Assembly: GCF_014650435.1 (NCBI RefSeq)
Contig: NZ_BMUY01000007.1
Span: 388,486 to 452,485, forward strand
Length of the DNA: 64,000 nucleotides
Source: Streptomyces tendae
Lineage (GTDB): Bacteria; Actinomycetota; Actinomycetes; Streptomycetales; Streptomycetaceae
Reading direction: 5' to 3'
Position 1 is the stretch's first letter, and the number at the start of each line of letters is the position of its first letter. Of this stretch, positions 25,218 through 33,591 are shown in pieces. A program made the position numbers and the translations under genes. The notes beneath the pieces were generated by a model. The model searched no databases. It was not told the origin of the DNA and worked only from the letters and a program-made list of their open reading frames with translations.

Positions 25218-26241
25218 AAGAGACGTCCGAAATAGTGCGCCGGGAGGAAGGCTGTTCACAGTCGTTGACGGACTGGGTGGCCCGGGCGCCCAGATCACGC
25301 ATGTATGCGACAAGGGCGGGAGGTTCGTGCACGACAAACCGGCATCCGAGGCTCACCAGACGAAATGCCAGCCAGCCGAGGGAATCGGCCTGCGTACGGA
25401 GCAGGCAACTGCCCTCGGACAGTTCCTCGAGTTCGTCGCCACCCGTCCTGCCGAGCCGGTCCTCGATCTCGCTCGCCGGAGCGTACAAGGTGGCCACGGC
25501 CTGGTGGAGGGGAGCGAGCTCGGAGAGCCGGCGGGTGACGTACACCGCGGCGTCCTCGAACGGCAGGGACCGAAACGGCGCGCGGACGCCCGTCGGCTGC
25601 GGGTCGCGAATGCGGTCGACACGGAACGTCCGCCAGTCGTCACGGGCATTGTCGTACGCCACGAGATACCAGCGACGGCCGGTCGGCACCAGCCGGTGAG
25701 GTTCCACGAGCCGCTGGGTGTCCTGCGGCCGGCTCGGCTCCTGGCCGGGCCGGCCGCTTGCCGACCGGTACGCGAAACGCAGTTGGTCCCGGCCGGCCAC
25801 GGCGGCGGCGAGCACCGTCAGGTGCTCGGCGGCGACCCCGGGGCTGTAGCCCTGCAGCGGCACGGTCGCCGCACCCAGGACACTCACCCGGTGCCGCAGG
25901 CGCGACGGCAGGACCTGCTCCAGCTTCGCCAGCGCCCGCACGGCGGCCTCCTCGATGCCGTCCACCGTGTGCGTCGCCGTGCGCAGTCCGACGGTGATGG
26001 CAACGGCCTCGTCGTCGTCCAGCAGCAGCGGGGGCATGGCGGCTCCCGCGCCCAGGCGGTATCCGCCCACCGCACCCCTCGTGGCGTCGACCGGATACCC
26101 GAGATCACGCAGGCGGTCGATGTCCCGGCGGATGGTGCGAGGACTCACGCCCAGCCGTTCGGCCAGTTCGCTGCCGGGCCACTCCCGCGGCATCTGTAAG
26201 AGGGACAGCAACTTCAACAGTCGTGCCGAGGTCTCACTCAT
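25216..26241 (-). CDS. WYL-domain transcriptional regulator (YafY/DeoR-like)
   Basis: A 341-residue regulator. The N-terminal HTH_11 winged helix is LLSLLQMPREWPGSELAERL followed by VSPRTIRRDIDRLRDLGYPV. The WYL domain is VEPHRLVPTGRRWYLVAYD at about residue 190, and a WCX-like C-terminal extension follows. These proteins sense small ligands or nucleic acids. It is the only transcription factor seen inside the polyketide cluster and sits just upstream of the exporter gene, so local control of efflux is more likely than pathway-wide activation. SARP or LuxR activators are absent here and may lie to the left. Confidence 0.88.
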   Translation of the reverse strand: MSETSARLLKLLSLLQMPREWPGSELAERLGVSPRTIRRDIDRLRDLGYPVDATRGAVGGYRLGAGAAMPPLLLDDDEAVAITVGLRTATHTVDGIEEAAVRALAKLEQVLPSRLRHRVSVLGAATVPLQGYSPGVAAEHLTVLAAAVAGRDQLRFAYRSASGRPGQEPSRPQDTQRLVEPHRLVPTGRRWYLVAYDNARDDWRTFRVDRIRDPQPTGVRAPFRSLPFEDAAVYVTRRLSELAPLHQAVATLYAPASEIEDRLGRTGGDELEELSEGSCLLRTQADSLGWLAFRLVSLGCRFVVHEPPALVAYMRDLGARATQSVNDCEQPSSRRTISDVS

Positions 26242-26328
26242 GGCGTCCAGGATGTCAGCTGTTCACGGGCGTGCTCGGGGTGCGGCCTCGTGGCCGCGGC
26301 GCGGGGCGGGCATACTCCGCTCACGCGG

Positions 26329-27594
26329 TCAGCGTCCCCAGGTGACCGGCAGGGACGTCAGGGTGTGGTTGATCTCGCCCACGTGCCAGGGCAGCTCCCC
26401 TTCGTCCACGGCCAGCCGCAGATCCGGCAGGCGCCGGACCAGTCCGGTCAGCGCGATCTCCATCTCCATCCGGCCGAGGTGTTTGCCGAGGCAGTGATGG
26501 ATGCCGTGGCCGAAGGACAGATGCGGATTGCGGAGGCGGCCCAGGTCCAGGCGGTCCGGATCCTCGAAGACGGTGCCGTCCCGGTTCGCCGAGGCCAGCG
26601 ACAGCAGGACCGCGTCACCCGCGGCGATCTCGACACCTCCGATCTCCATGTCCTGCGCCGCGATCCGCGGGAAGCCGGAGGTGTCGGTCGCGAACAGGTT
26701 GACGTGCCGGAGGATCTCGTCCACCGCGCTCGGGACGCGGGTGGGCTCCTCGACCAACCACTCCCACTGGTCCCGATGATGCGCGATCAGCGCCAGGACC
26801 GAGTTGGCGAGCTGATTCGCCGTGGTGTCGAATCCCGCGCCGATCAGGGTGAAACCGAACGTGACCAGCTCCGCTTCGCTGAGCCGGTCGCCCTGGTCAC
26901 GAGCCGCGATCAGCTCCGACAGCATGTCGTCCGCCGGCTCGGCCCGCTTGTCCGCGATCAGCCCGACGATGTACTCGCTCAGTTTCGCCAGGCCCTCCAA
27001 CGACGCCTCGCCGCCCGCCCGGTCGTCGACGGTGGCGAAGGAGCGGGCCCACACCTCGAACTTCCGCAGATCCTCGGGCGGGACACCGAGCAGCTCACCG
27101 ATCACCGTCAGGGGAAAGGGGAGGGCGAGCTGCGGCACGAGGTCGGCGGGGGAGCCCTTGGCCTCGATGTCGTCGAGCAGTTCGTCCAGTACCGACTGCA
27201 CGCGCGGTCGCATGCGCTCCACCCGGCGGGCCGTGAAGGCCCCGGCCACCAGCTTGCGCAGCCGGGAGTGTTCGGGCGAGTCCATGGAAATGATCATGTC
27301 GGGGGTCGTGTACATGGTGCCGCCGATCCGTGGCGCACCGGGACCGCAGGCCAGGGCCCTGCTCAGGCGCGGATCGGCCTGGGCGGCCCGCACGTCCTCG
27401 TACCGGGTGACGAGCCAGGCGTCCACCCCGCCCGCCGTCCGGACGCGTTTCACCGGCTCCTGGGTCCGCCACCCGGCGTAGCGGGGATCGGGCCCCCGGT
27501 AGGAGGAGCCATTGAAGGGGAAGACCTCGGATTCCCGGGACGCGGACTCCTGGGAGTCGGATCCTCGGGACTCGGTCTCTCGGGACGACGACAC
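26329..27594 (-). CDS. Cytochrome P450, third of four, with repetitive N-terminus
   Basis: P450 of 421 residues with I-helix TLIGAGFDTTANQ, ExxR in VDEILRHV and heme loop FGHGIHHCLGKHLGR. Start GTG 27594 has GGAGG ten bases upstream; the longer ATG at 27666 has no ribosome site. With this start the first 23 residues are a Ser/Glu-rich repeat tail encoded by four 15-base units. It is the last gene of an operon with the SRPBCC protein, the flavin hydroxylase and a SnoaL-like protein, suggesting these four act on neighbouring positions of the aromatic core. Confidence 0.87.
   Translation of the reverse strand: MSSSRETESRGSDSQESASRESEVFPFNGSSYRGPDPRYAGWRTQEPVKRVRTAGGVDAWLVTRYEDVRAAQADPRLSRALACGPGAPRIGGTMYTTPDMIISMDSPEHSRLRKLVAGAFTARRVERMRPRVQSVLDELLDDIEAKGSPADLVPQLALPFPLTVIGELLGVPPEDLRKFEVWARSFATVDDRAGGEASLEGLAKLSEYIVGLIADKRAEPADDMLSELIAARDQGDRLSEAELVTFGFTLIGAGFDTTANQLANSVLALIAHHRDQWEWLVEEPTRVPSAVDEILRHVNLFATDTSGFPRIAAQDMEIGGVEIAAGDAVLLSLASANRDGTVFEDPDRLDLGRLRNPHLSFGHGIHHCLGKHLGRMEMEIALTGLVRRLPDLRLAVDEGELPWHVGEINHTLTSLPVTWGR
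27526..27585 (-). repeat. Four degenerate 15-bp tandem repeats in the P450 5' end
   Basis: Read on the minus strand, four units each start TCCCRRG and end in CCGAG, CCGAC, CCGCG or CCGAG. They encode SRETE, SRGSD, SQESA and SRESE. The frame is kept in every unit. Confidence 0.8.
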
Positions 27595-27670
27595 GATGGT
27601 GGCACCTCCGCAAGTGCGCGCTGCCGACGGGCAGACGGCCGGGGACGTTGGAAGAGCTTCGGGCATCCGC

Positions 27671-28198
27671 TCAGGACGGGTTGTGGATCTTGTCGGCCCA
27701 GTTGGGCGAGTCGTGTGTGACCCGGCGCGAGCGCGTGTACCACTCGCCGTCCTGGCGGACCAGGACGTCCTGCACCGTCGTCGTCGGTTCGAAGCTCACC
27801 TTGCCCGCGGCGTCCGTCATGCTGACCATCGCCTGGTAGCCGACCCGCAGGACGTCGTCCGACTGGGGCTCGATGCGCATCCGGTCGAACCAGTACCGGT
27901 AGACGATCCCGTCGTAGTAGGCGACCTCGTCCGCCCGTGCCTGACGCGCCGACATCTCGCCCACCAGCGGCCGGTCCGGGTCGCCCCGGCGGGCACGCAT
28001 CTCGGTGAGCAGCGCCTTCCTGCCCTCGATCCGCCACCCGTTGGGCACGTGCTCGATGGAGCCGTCCTCGGTCATCGTCTCCAGGAACTCCTCCAGCCGC
28101 CGCTCCTCCAGCAACGGCATCTGCCGGGCGTAGAACTGCAGGACTTCGACGTAGAGCTGGGCGTCGACCCGCCGGGTGGAACGCTGCGGTGCGTGCAT
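27671..28198 (-). CDS. SnoaL/NTF2-like protein
   Basis: A 175-residue protein with the cone-shaped NTF2-like fold pattern: an N-terminal helix pair (VEVLQFYARQMPLLEERRLEEF), then acidic strand residues (TMTEDGSIEHVPNG), then long curved strands to the C-terminus. The family includes polyketide cyclases (SnoaL), hydroxylases (AclR, SnoaL2) and dioxygenase beta-subunits. A closely similar protein is encoded at 32516 (both have FYARQM and T-DDG-V/I-H). Start ATG 28198 has GAGGAG seven bases upstream. It lies between the flavin hydroxylase and P450 genes. Function as a hydroxylase partner or a cyclase is open. Confidence 0.75.
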   Translation of the reverse strand: MHAPQRSTRRVDAQLYVEVLQFYARQMPLLEERRLEEFLETMTEDGSIEHVPNGWRIEGRKALLTEMRARRGDPDRPLVGEMSARQARADEVAYYDGIVYRYWFDRMRIEPQSDDVLRVGYQAMVSMTDAAGKVSFEPTTTVQDVLVRQDGEWYTRSRRVTHDSPNWADKIHNPS

Positions 28199-28265
28199 CA
28201 GTACTCTCCTCGTGATCTCGGGCAATCCGCCGGCGCCGCTGTCCGGCCGGCGATCCCGGCGGGGC

Positions 28266-29387
28266 TCACTCCGCCGGTCCGGCGAGTACCGCCGCGTAGT
28301 TCTTCCTGGCCGCCGTGTCGTACTGGAGAGCCACGTGGCTCGTGGCGGAGGTGATGTCCCGCCACAGCCGCTGGAGCGGGTGCCGGGACCCGAGACCGGT
28401 GGTGCCCGCCGCGGCGACGAGCAGGCCGACGGCCTCCCTGACCGCCTCCGCGGCGAAGGTGGCGTTGCGTTCGTTGCGTGCCATGTGGTCGGGCGTGAAC
28501 AGGCGCCCGTCCAGTACACGGGTGTTCTCCTCGACGAGATGGCGTGCGGCGTCGACCCGGCCGGAGGCGCGTACCAGGGCCGACTCGTTGGCCGCGGTGC
28601 GCCGACGTCCGGTGAGGCCGGCGGCGAAGGCGCGCAGCGCGCCGGTTCCCGCGCCGATCACCGGAGCGATGAAGGTCAGACCGCCGACGGCCTGGAACGG
28701 CACGTTGTGGGCGGATGCGTCCGAGTGCGCATTGAGCCCCGTGACCATGGCGTCCCGGTCGAACGTCAGATGGTCCGGGACGGTGGCGCAGTCCACGACG
28801 ACGGTGTGGCTGGCGGTCGCCCGCATGCCGACGCTGTCCCAGTCCTGGTGGACGGTGCACTCTCCCCGGGGAAGGGCGAAGAACCGCAGCCGGGACGGCC
28901 CGTCGCCGGAGCCCACGGCGGCGCAGAGCAGCACCCAGTCGGCGAAGTCGACGCCGCTGACGTAACTCCACCGGCCTGTCAGGCGCCAGCCCCCCTCGAC
29001 GGCATCGGCTCGCCCGCCGGGCATCAGCGCCGTCGCGATCATGGTGTCCGGGCTGCCCGACCACAGCGCCCGCTGCCCCTCGTGCGGGAGGTGGCAGGCG
29101 AACCGTGCGGAGTAGGCGCTCAGCGAGGCGCACCAGGAGGTGGCCGCACACTCCCGGCCCAGCGCGACGACCGCTTCGGTGAGGTCCGCGAACGACCCCT
29201 CGGTCCCACCCCACCGGGCGTCCACGAAGTGCCGGGCGAACCCCGTCTCCCGGAGGGAACCGGTGACTTCCGGCGAGAGCCGGCCGACACGGTCGGCGGT
29301 CTCGGCGTGCTGCGCGGCGAGGTTGCACAACTTGTCCACGGCAAGAGCCGGTTCGGCCGTCGTCCGTGCGGAGGTGTGCCCGTCCAT
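28266..29387 (-). CDS. Flavin-dependent hydroxylase of the acyl-CoA dehydrogenase fold (oxygenase of a two-component system)
   Basis: A 373-residue protein of the group that includes ActVA-ORF5 and HpaB-C2. It uses reduced flavin delivered by a partner reductase to hydroxylate aromatic rings. Visible landmarks are the helical N-terminal domain, the mid-domain LTGRWSYVSGVDFADWVLLCA that is typical of this group, and the C-terminal ACDH type-2 helices (GLGSRHPLQRLWRDI). No acyl-CoA dehydrogenase catalytic Glu context is apparent. The flavin reductase gene is at 30852 on the opposite strand. Start ATG 29387 has GGAAGGG upstream. Confidence 0.83.
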   Translation of the reverse strand: MDGHTSARTTAEPALAVDKLCNLAAQHAETADRVGRLSPEVTGSLRETGFARHFVDARWGGTEGSFADLTEAVVALGRECAATSWCASLSAYSARFACHLPHEGQRALWSGSPDTMIATALMPGGRADAVEGGWRLTGRWSYVSGVDFADWVLLCAAVGSGDGPSRLRFFALPRGECTVHQDWDSVGMRATASHTVVVDCATVPDHLTFDRDAMVTGLNAHSDASAHNVPFQAVGGLTFIAPVIGAGTGALRAFAAGLTGRRRTAANESALVRASGRVDAARHLVEENTRVLDGRLFTPDHMARNERNATFAAEAVREAVGLLVAAAGTTGLGSRHPLQRLWRDITSATSHVALQYDTAARKNYAAVLAGPAE

Positions 29388-29415
29388 CTCGTACCCTTCC
29401 TGTCGGCCGTCCGGG

Positions 29416-29880
29416 TCAGACGGCGTCCGCGAAACGGGCCAGGGTCTCTCCCGGACTCGGGGTGTCCAGGGCCTTGTGGATGTTCCACGCTCCGTCGCCG
29501 TGCCGGTGCAGCTTGACGTGCGCCAGTTCCACCCGGGTGCCTCGGCTGCCCGCCGCGATGAAGTCGACCTCGATCTCGCTCGCCCGGTCGTCGTCGGGAA
29601 CGGACTGCCAGCGGCCGTCTATCCGCCAGGTCATGGCGAGCCGGTGCGGCGGGTCCCATTCCAGCACGCGGCCCCAGGTGACCTCGTTGCCGTCGACGTC
29701 CCACTCGTAGTAGCGGCCGCCGACGAAGGGCTCGAAGGCGAGACCGGCCCGCTCCTTCTTGACCAGCACGTGCGAGGGCGGCCACCAGTCGGCGGGATGC
29801 TCGGTGAAGACCTCGAAGCAGTGCTCCACGGGCGCTGCCACAACGACCGACTTCCTGACGTCGGGGATCTCTTCGGGCAT
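29416..29880 (-). CDS. SRPBCC-family protein (AHSA1-like)
   Basis: A 154-residue single-domain START-like protein: VRKSVVVAAPVEHCFEVFTEHPADWWPP opens the first strand and helix, and GRYYEWDVDGNEVTWGRVLEWDPPHRL follows, typical of the AHSA1/CalC group. Such proteins bind hydrophobic ligands. In enediyne clusters CalC gives self-sacrifice resistance, and others act as cyclases. Start ATG 29880 has GGAG six bases upstream. It is the first gene of the operon with the flavin hydroxylase and is divergent from the ketoreductase. Both a cyclase and a product-binding resistance role are possible. Confidence 0.75.
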   Translation of the reverse strand: MPEEIPDVRKSVVVAAPVEHCFEVFTEHPADWWPPSHVLVKKERAGLAFEPFVGGRYYEWDVDGNEVTWGRVLEWDPPHRLAMTWRIDGRWQSVPDDDRASEIEVDFIAAGSRGTRVELAHVKLHRHGDGAWNIHKALDTPSPGETLARFADAV

Positions 29881-30021
29881 CGGAAACTCCTCAACTCCGA
29901 GGGGCGCGGGGCCCGCACCTGCGGACGCCGCCAACTCTCGCGCCGAGGCCTTGACACCGCGTCGAACCATGCTCGACCGGCCGCTGCCTCCAGCCCGTTT
30001 CGAGACCCCCCCAAGCAGACG

Positions 30022-30051
30022 TTGACACGGTCGTGCGCGGCGGACTGTCAA
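30022..30051. promoter_or_regulatory. TTGACA/TGTCAA dyad in the ketoreductase promoter region
   Basis: TTGACA at 30022-30027 and TGTCAA at 30046-30051 face each other 15 bases before the ketoreductase start. Each is a perfect -35 hexamer on its own strand, so the pair could drive divergent transcripts or be bound by a dimer. No good -10 match was seen. Confidence 0.25.
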
Positions 30052-30066
30052 GGACGGGAGAGCGGG

Positions 30067-30852
30067 ATGACAGGCACGGAACGACGAACGGCCTTCGTCA
30101 CCGGTGCGACCAGCGGGATCGGCCTGGCGGTGACCGAGCTGCTGGCCCGCCAGGGCATGGCGGTCTTCGGCTGTGCGCGGGGCGCGGAGAACGTGCGCGA
30201 CCTGGTGAAGCGGCTTCGGGAGGAGGGCCTGGAGGTCTCGGGCACGGTGTGCGACGTCACCTCGGCCGAGCAGATACGCACGGCCGTGGCAGAGGCGGTC
30301 GCCGCCTACGGGCCGATCGGCGTGCTGGTCAACAACGCGGGGCGCAGCGGCGGCGGTGAGACCGCGCATCTCGACGACAGCATCTGGACGGACGTGATCG
30401 ACACCAATCTGCACGGTGTCTTCCGGGTCACCCGCGAGGTCCTGTCCGAGGGCGGCATGATCGACGCCGGCTGGGGACGCGTGATCAACATCGCGTCCAC
30501 GGGTGGCAAGCAGGGCGTGCCGCTCGCCGCCCCCTACTCCGCGTCCAAGCACGGAGTGGTCGGCTTCACCAAGGCCGTGGGGCTGGAACTGGCCCGGACC
30601 GGCGTCACGGTGAACGCCGTCTGCCCCGGCTACGTCGAGACCCCCATGGCCGAACGCGTCCGTCAGGGCCATGCCGCGTACCACCGCGTCAGCGAGGAGG
30701 AGATCCGGAGCCGGATCGAGGGACGCATCCCGATGGGGCGCTATGTGTCGGCGGAGGAGGTCGCCGGGCTCGTCGGCTATCTGACCACGGACGCCGCCGC
30801 CGCGATCACGGCCCAGGCGCTCAACGTCTGCGGTGGACTCGGCAATTACTGA
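30067..30852 (+). CDS. Type II polyketide ketoreductase (ActIII-like, C9)
   Basis: Reduces a specific ketone of the nascent poly-beta-ketone, normally C9. The 261-residue SDR has VTGATSGIGLAV at the N-terminus, NNAGRSGGGETAHL, and the catalytic Ser/Tyr/Lys in NIASTGGKQGVPLAAPYSASK. The ActIII-type C-terminal NVCGGLGNY is present; this ending and the GRSGGG loop identify the polyketide KR group. Start ATG 30067 follows GGGAG. Its stop overlaps the flavin reductase start (TGATG). Together with the didomain aromatase at 1285 it is the best evidence for a reduced aromatic polyketide. Confidence 0.92.
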   Translation: MTGTERRTAFVTGATSGIGLAVTELLARQGMAVFGCARGAENVRDLVKRLREEGLEVSGTVCDVTSAEQIRTAVAEAVAAYGPIGVLVNNAGRSGGGETAHLDDSIWTDVIDTNLHGVFRVTREVLSEGGMIDAGWGRVINIASTGGKQGVPLAAPYSASKHGVVGFTKAVGLELARTGVTVNAVCPGYVETPMAERVRQGHAAYHRVSEEEIRSRIEGRIPMGRYVSAEEVAGLVGYLTTDAAAAITAQALNVCGGLGNY

Positions 30853-31415
30853 TGACTCTCACGAATCAGGGCGGAACGATGAAGCAATCGGCCGACACCG
30901 TCCGGACGCGTCCGGACGAGGCCGCCTTCCGGGCGACGATGGGCTGTTTCCCCACCGGGGTGACTCTGCTCACCTGCGGACGGGACGACGACCTGGTCGT
31001 CATGACCCTCAACAGCCTCACCTCCGTGTCCCTGGATCCGCTGCTGATCCTGGTGTCCGTCAAGGCGGACGGCCGGATGCGGCCGCGCGTGCGGGCGCGC
31101 GGCGGATACGCGGTCAGTGTGCTCAACGGCGACCAGCGCGACCTGGCACGGGAGTTCTGTCTGCCGGACCGGCCCGAGGGCGCCGACGCCATGAGCCGCC
31201 TCGGCGGTGTGCCGGGCCCGACCGGACACACTGTCGTGCCCTCGGCCGCTGCCTGGTTGGAGTGCGAACTGCACGACGAGATCGAGGCCGGGGACCACAC
31301 ACTGCTCGTCGGCCGGGTGGTCGCTGTGTCCGGCAGCCGGCCGGGCCGGCCGCCGCTCGTCTTCCACCACGGTTCCTACAGCGCCGTCCCCGGCACGGAC
31401 GGAGTGGCGACGTGA
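30852..31415 (+). CDS. Flavin reductase (HpaC/ActVB-like)
   Basis: A 187-residue flavin:NAD(P)H reductase of the split-barrel FMN family. ATMGCFPTGVTLLTCG and VVMTLNSLTSVSLDPLLILVSV are diagnostic, and PLVFHHGSYSAV closes the fold. It supplies reduced flavin to the hydroxylase encoded at 28266, the usual two-component arrangement. The start overlaps the ketoreductase stop and its own stop overlaps the next start (GTGA), so the three genes are coupled. An internal in-frame ATG at 30879 is an alternative start. Confidence 0.9.
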   Translation: MTLTNQGGTMKQSADTVRTRPDEAAFRATMGCFPTGVTLLTCGRDDDLVVMTLNSLTSVSLDPLLILVSVKADGRMRPRVRARGGYAVSVLNGDQRDLAREFCLPDRPEGADAMSRLGGVPGPTGHTVVPSAAAWLECELHDEIEAGDHTLLVGRVVAVSGSRPGRPPLVFHHGSYSAVPGTDGVAT

Positions 31416-32335
31416 CCGTAGTCGTCGCCCCGCCGGGAGAACTGACGCCGCTCGCCGACGGCGTCTACGCCTACCTCCAGCCGCCGGGCGGCTGGTGCCT
31501 GAACAACGCCGGACTCGTCGTCGGCCCCGACACCTGCGTGCTCGTGGACACCGCCGCCACCGAGGCCCGTACCAGGCACCTGCGCGATCAGGTCGACGCG
31601 GTCGTGGCAGGCGGCCCCGACTTCGTCGTCAACACCCACTTCCACGGCGACCACGTGTTCGGCAACGGCCACTTCGCGCCCCGGGCGACCGTCGTCGCGC
31701 ACGAGGGGACCCGCGCCGACATGGCGGAGGCGGGCCTCGGCCTGCGCGGACTGTGGCCGCAGGTCGCCTGGGGCGAGACCCCGCTCGTGCTGCCGACCCT
31801 GACCTTCCGCAACGCGCTCACACTGCATCTGGGCGCGGCCGGGCCCCGGGTCGAACTGCTGCACATCGGACCGGCCCACACAGCGACGGACGTCGCCGTA
31901 TGGGTTCCCGAGCGGAGCGTGCTGTTCACCGGCGACGTGGTCTGGTCGGGCGTCACCCCGTACGTACTCATGGGGTCGGTGGAGGGTTCGCTGCGGGCTG
32001 TCGCCCGGATGCGCGCGCTGCGGCCCCGAGTGGTGGTGCCGGGCCACGGCGCGGTCGGCGGACCGGAGCTGCTGGACCGGACCGAGGAGTACCTGCGGTG
32101 GTGCCGCGAAGTGGCGCAGGACGGCCTGTCGGCCGGGCTGTCCCCGCTGGAGGCCGCCCGGCGTGCCCGCCCCGGCCGGTACGCCGATCTGACCGACCCG
32201 GAACGCCTCGTCGGCAACCTCCATCGCGCCTACGCCGAGCTCGAGGGGCTGCCACCGGGGGCCCGGATCGACGTCGCCGGGTCGTTCAGGGAGATGTGCG
32301 AGTTCCACGGCGGTCTGCCGGAGTGCCGAGCCTGA
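31412..32335 (+). CDS. Metallo-beta-lactamase-fold hydrolase
   Basis: A 307-residue MBL-fold protein with the metal motif THFHGDH at residues 75-81, the bridging Asp in LFTGDVVW, and the final His in VVVPGHGAV. It belongs to the broad lactamase_B group. In polyketide clusters MBL-fold proteins release chains from ACP (thioesterase) or catalyse ring closure and decarboxylation. Start GTG 31412 overlaps the flavin reductase stop. The operon ends at the 14-bp hairpin at 32341. Chain release or cyclisation is a plausible role. Confidence 0.85.
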   Translation: MTVVVAPPGELTPLADGVYAYLQPPGGWCLNNAGLVVGPDTCVLVDTAATEARTRHLRDQVDAVVAGGPDFVVNTHFHGDHVFGNGHFAPRATVVAHEGTRADMAEAGLGLRGLWPQVAWGETPLVLPTLTFRNALTLHLGAAGPRVELLHIGPAHTATDVAVWVPERSVLFTGDVVWSGVTPYVLMGSVEGSLRAVARMRALRPRVVVPGHGAVGGPELLDRTEEYLRWCREVAQDGLSAGLSPLEAARRARPGRYADLTDPERLVGNLHRAYAELEGLPPGARIDVAGSFREMCEFHGGLPECRA

Positions 32336-32340
32336 GACAC

Positions 32341-32372
32341 GGGCCGGTGACGCACCGATGCGTCACCGGCCC
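32341..32372 (+). terminator. Hairpin terminator after the MBL-fold gene
   Basis: Arms 32341-32354 and 32359-32372 form a perfect 14-bp stem with loop CCGA, six bases after the stop codon. Confidence 0.8.
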
Positions 32373-32515
32373 ACCCCGGTCAGGACACTCTCTGGCTGCA
32401 TGTGGTGCCGTCCACTGAGCGACCAGGACGTCGTCCTTCCACCCCACCAGCGGTACTGCACCCAGCGAACGTTTTGCGAGGCCACCAGAACCACACGGAC
32501 CTGTTGGCCTCGCAG

Positions 32516-32959
32516 TCACCGCCGGGCCGGACCGCTCCGGCGGATGATCCTGGAGCGCGTCCGCAGGCTGCCGCCGGGGTCGCGCACCAGCACGTCGTCC
32601 ACGGTGTAGGTCGGCTGGAAGGACAGCCCCTCCTCGCCCATCTGGGCGACGAGTGTGTAGTAGGAGACCCCCAGCGCACCGTCGGCCAGTCGCTCGATGA
32701 GTAACTGGCCGAACCAGTGCTGGGTCGACACACCCTCGTACCGGGGCAGCCTGGCCCGCATGGCGGCGATCATCTCGGCCCGGCCGGCGGTCCGCCCACC
32801 GTCGGCGTGCACCACCTCGCCGTCGTCGGTGAACGTCTCGGCGAAGCCCTCGATGTCGAGGGAGTCGGCCCGTCGCATCTGCCGGGCGTAGAACGCCTGG
32901 ACCTCCGCGTAGAGGTCTCCGGTGGCCTGCGCGACCGAATTGTTCAGGACCTGGGACAC
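32516..32959 (-). CDS. SnoaL/NTF2-like protein, second copy
   Basis: A 147-residue NTF2-like protein related to the one at 27671: EVQAFYARQMRRADSLDIEGF, FTDDGEVVHADGG and the long C-terminal strands correspond position by position. It is shorter at the C-terminus and lacks the NWADK ending. Start GTG 32959 has GGGGAG five bases upstream; the longer frame to 33037 has no ribosome site. It is a single minus-strand gene, divergent from the unknown gene at 33154. Such pairs often divide into a cyclase and an oxygenase partner. Confidence 0.75.
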   Translation of the reverse strand: MSQVLNNSVAQATGDLYAEVQAFYARQMRRADSLDIEGFAETFTDDGEVVHADGGRTAGRAEMIAAMRARLPRYEGVSTQHWFGQLLIERLADGALGVSYYTLVAQMGEEGLSFQPTYTVDDVLVRDPGGSLRTRSRIIRRSGPARR

Positions 32960-33153
32960 AATGACTCCCCTCAACGATGTACGAGACGCCGTCAACGGTG
33001 CCCGACTTCCCTCCAACTCCGCTGGAGACCAGGTCAACCGGACGATGCGCGACCGCGGCCCGCTGCACCGGCCGCGGTCGGGCCTCGAGCGCTCATCGAG
33101 CCGAAGGACGCACCGTGAAGCTGTCAGCGCACTGAGCCGAGAGGTGAAAAGGC

Positions 33154-33519
33154 ATGGATGGCATCCCGGGGACCACGACCTTGGCCGGCACCTGGAGCGA
33201 ACACCTCACCGTGGAGGGACAGTCGTACACCAGCACGCTGCGCTTCACCGAGAACGGACGGGCCATGATCCTTGCCGGGCCGCGCCCCGGCTCCGTCGGA
33301 GCGGGGTACTGGAACAGGACCGGCCCGGACACCTTCTCGTTCCGGATCGTGGAGCTGGAGTTCGACGAGAACGGGCTCTTCTCCGGCTGGGTGGACATCG
33401 AGCAGGCCGGGATTCTGAGCGGTGACACCTTCGCGTGCAGCGGAATCTCCCACGTCCACGACGCGAACGACCGGCTGCTGGCCAGTGTGCGCGCCGAGGG
33501 CAGGTCGACTCGCATCTGA
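33154..33519 (+). CDS. Small protein of unknown function, paralogue of the one at 9970
   Basis: A 121-residue protein sharing landmarks with the product at 9970: GTWSEHLTVEGQ at the start, GAGYWNRTGPDTFSFRIVE in the middle, FSGWVDIEQAG and ISHVHDANDRLLASV near the end. It looks like a soluble all-beta barrel, with no signal peptide or membrane segment. Start ATG 33154 has GAGAGG nine bases upstream. It is transcribed alone, between a SnoaL-like gene and a glycosyltransferase gene, and ends at the hairpin at 33533. I do not recognise the family. Confidence 0.7.
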   Translation: MDGIPGTTTLAGTWSEHLTVEGQSYTSTLRFTENGRAMILAGPRPGSVGAGYWNRTGPDTFSFRIVELEFDENGLFSGWVDIEQAGILSGDTFACSGISHVHDANDRLLASVRAEGRSTRI

Positions 33520-33532
33520 CAGCGCCGGTGCC

Positions 33533-33573
33533 GCCGGAACGCGCCGCACCGAAGGCAGTGCGCGCGTTCCGGC
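33533..33573. terminator. Hairpin between convergent genes
   Basis: Arms 33533-33544 and 33562-33573 (12 bp, perfect) lie between the stops of the genes at 33154 and 33592. Confidence 0.65.
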
Positions 33574-33591
33574 GAAGCCGACGTGCCGGTC

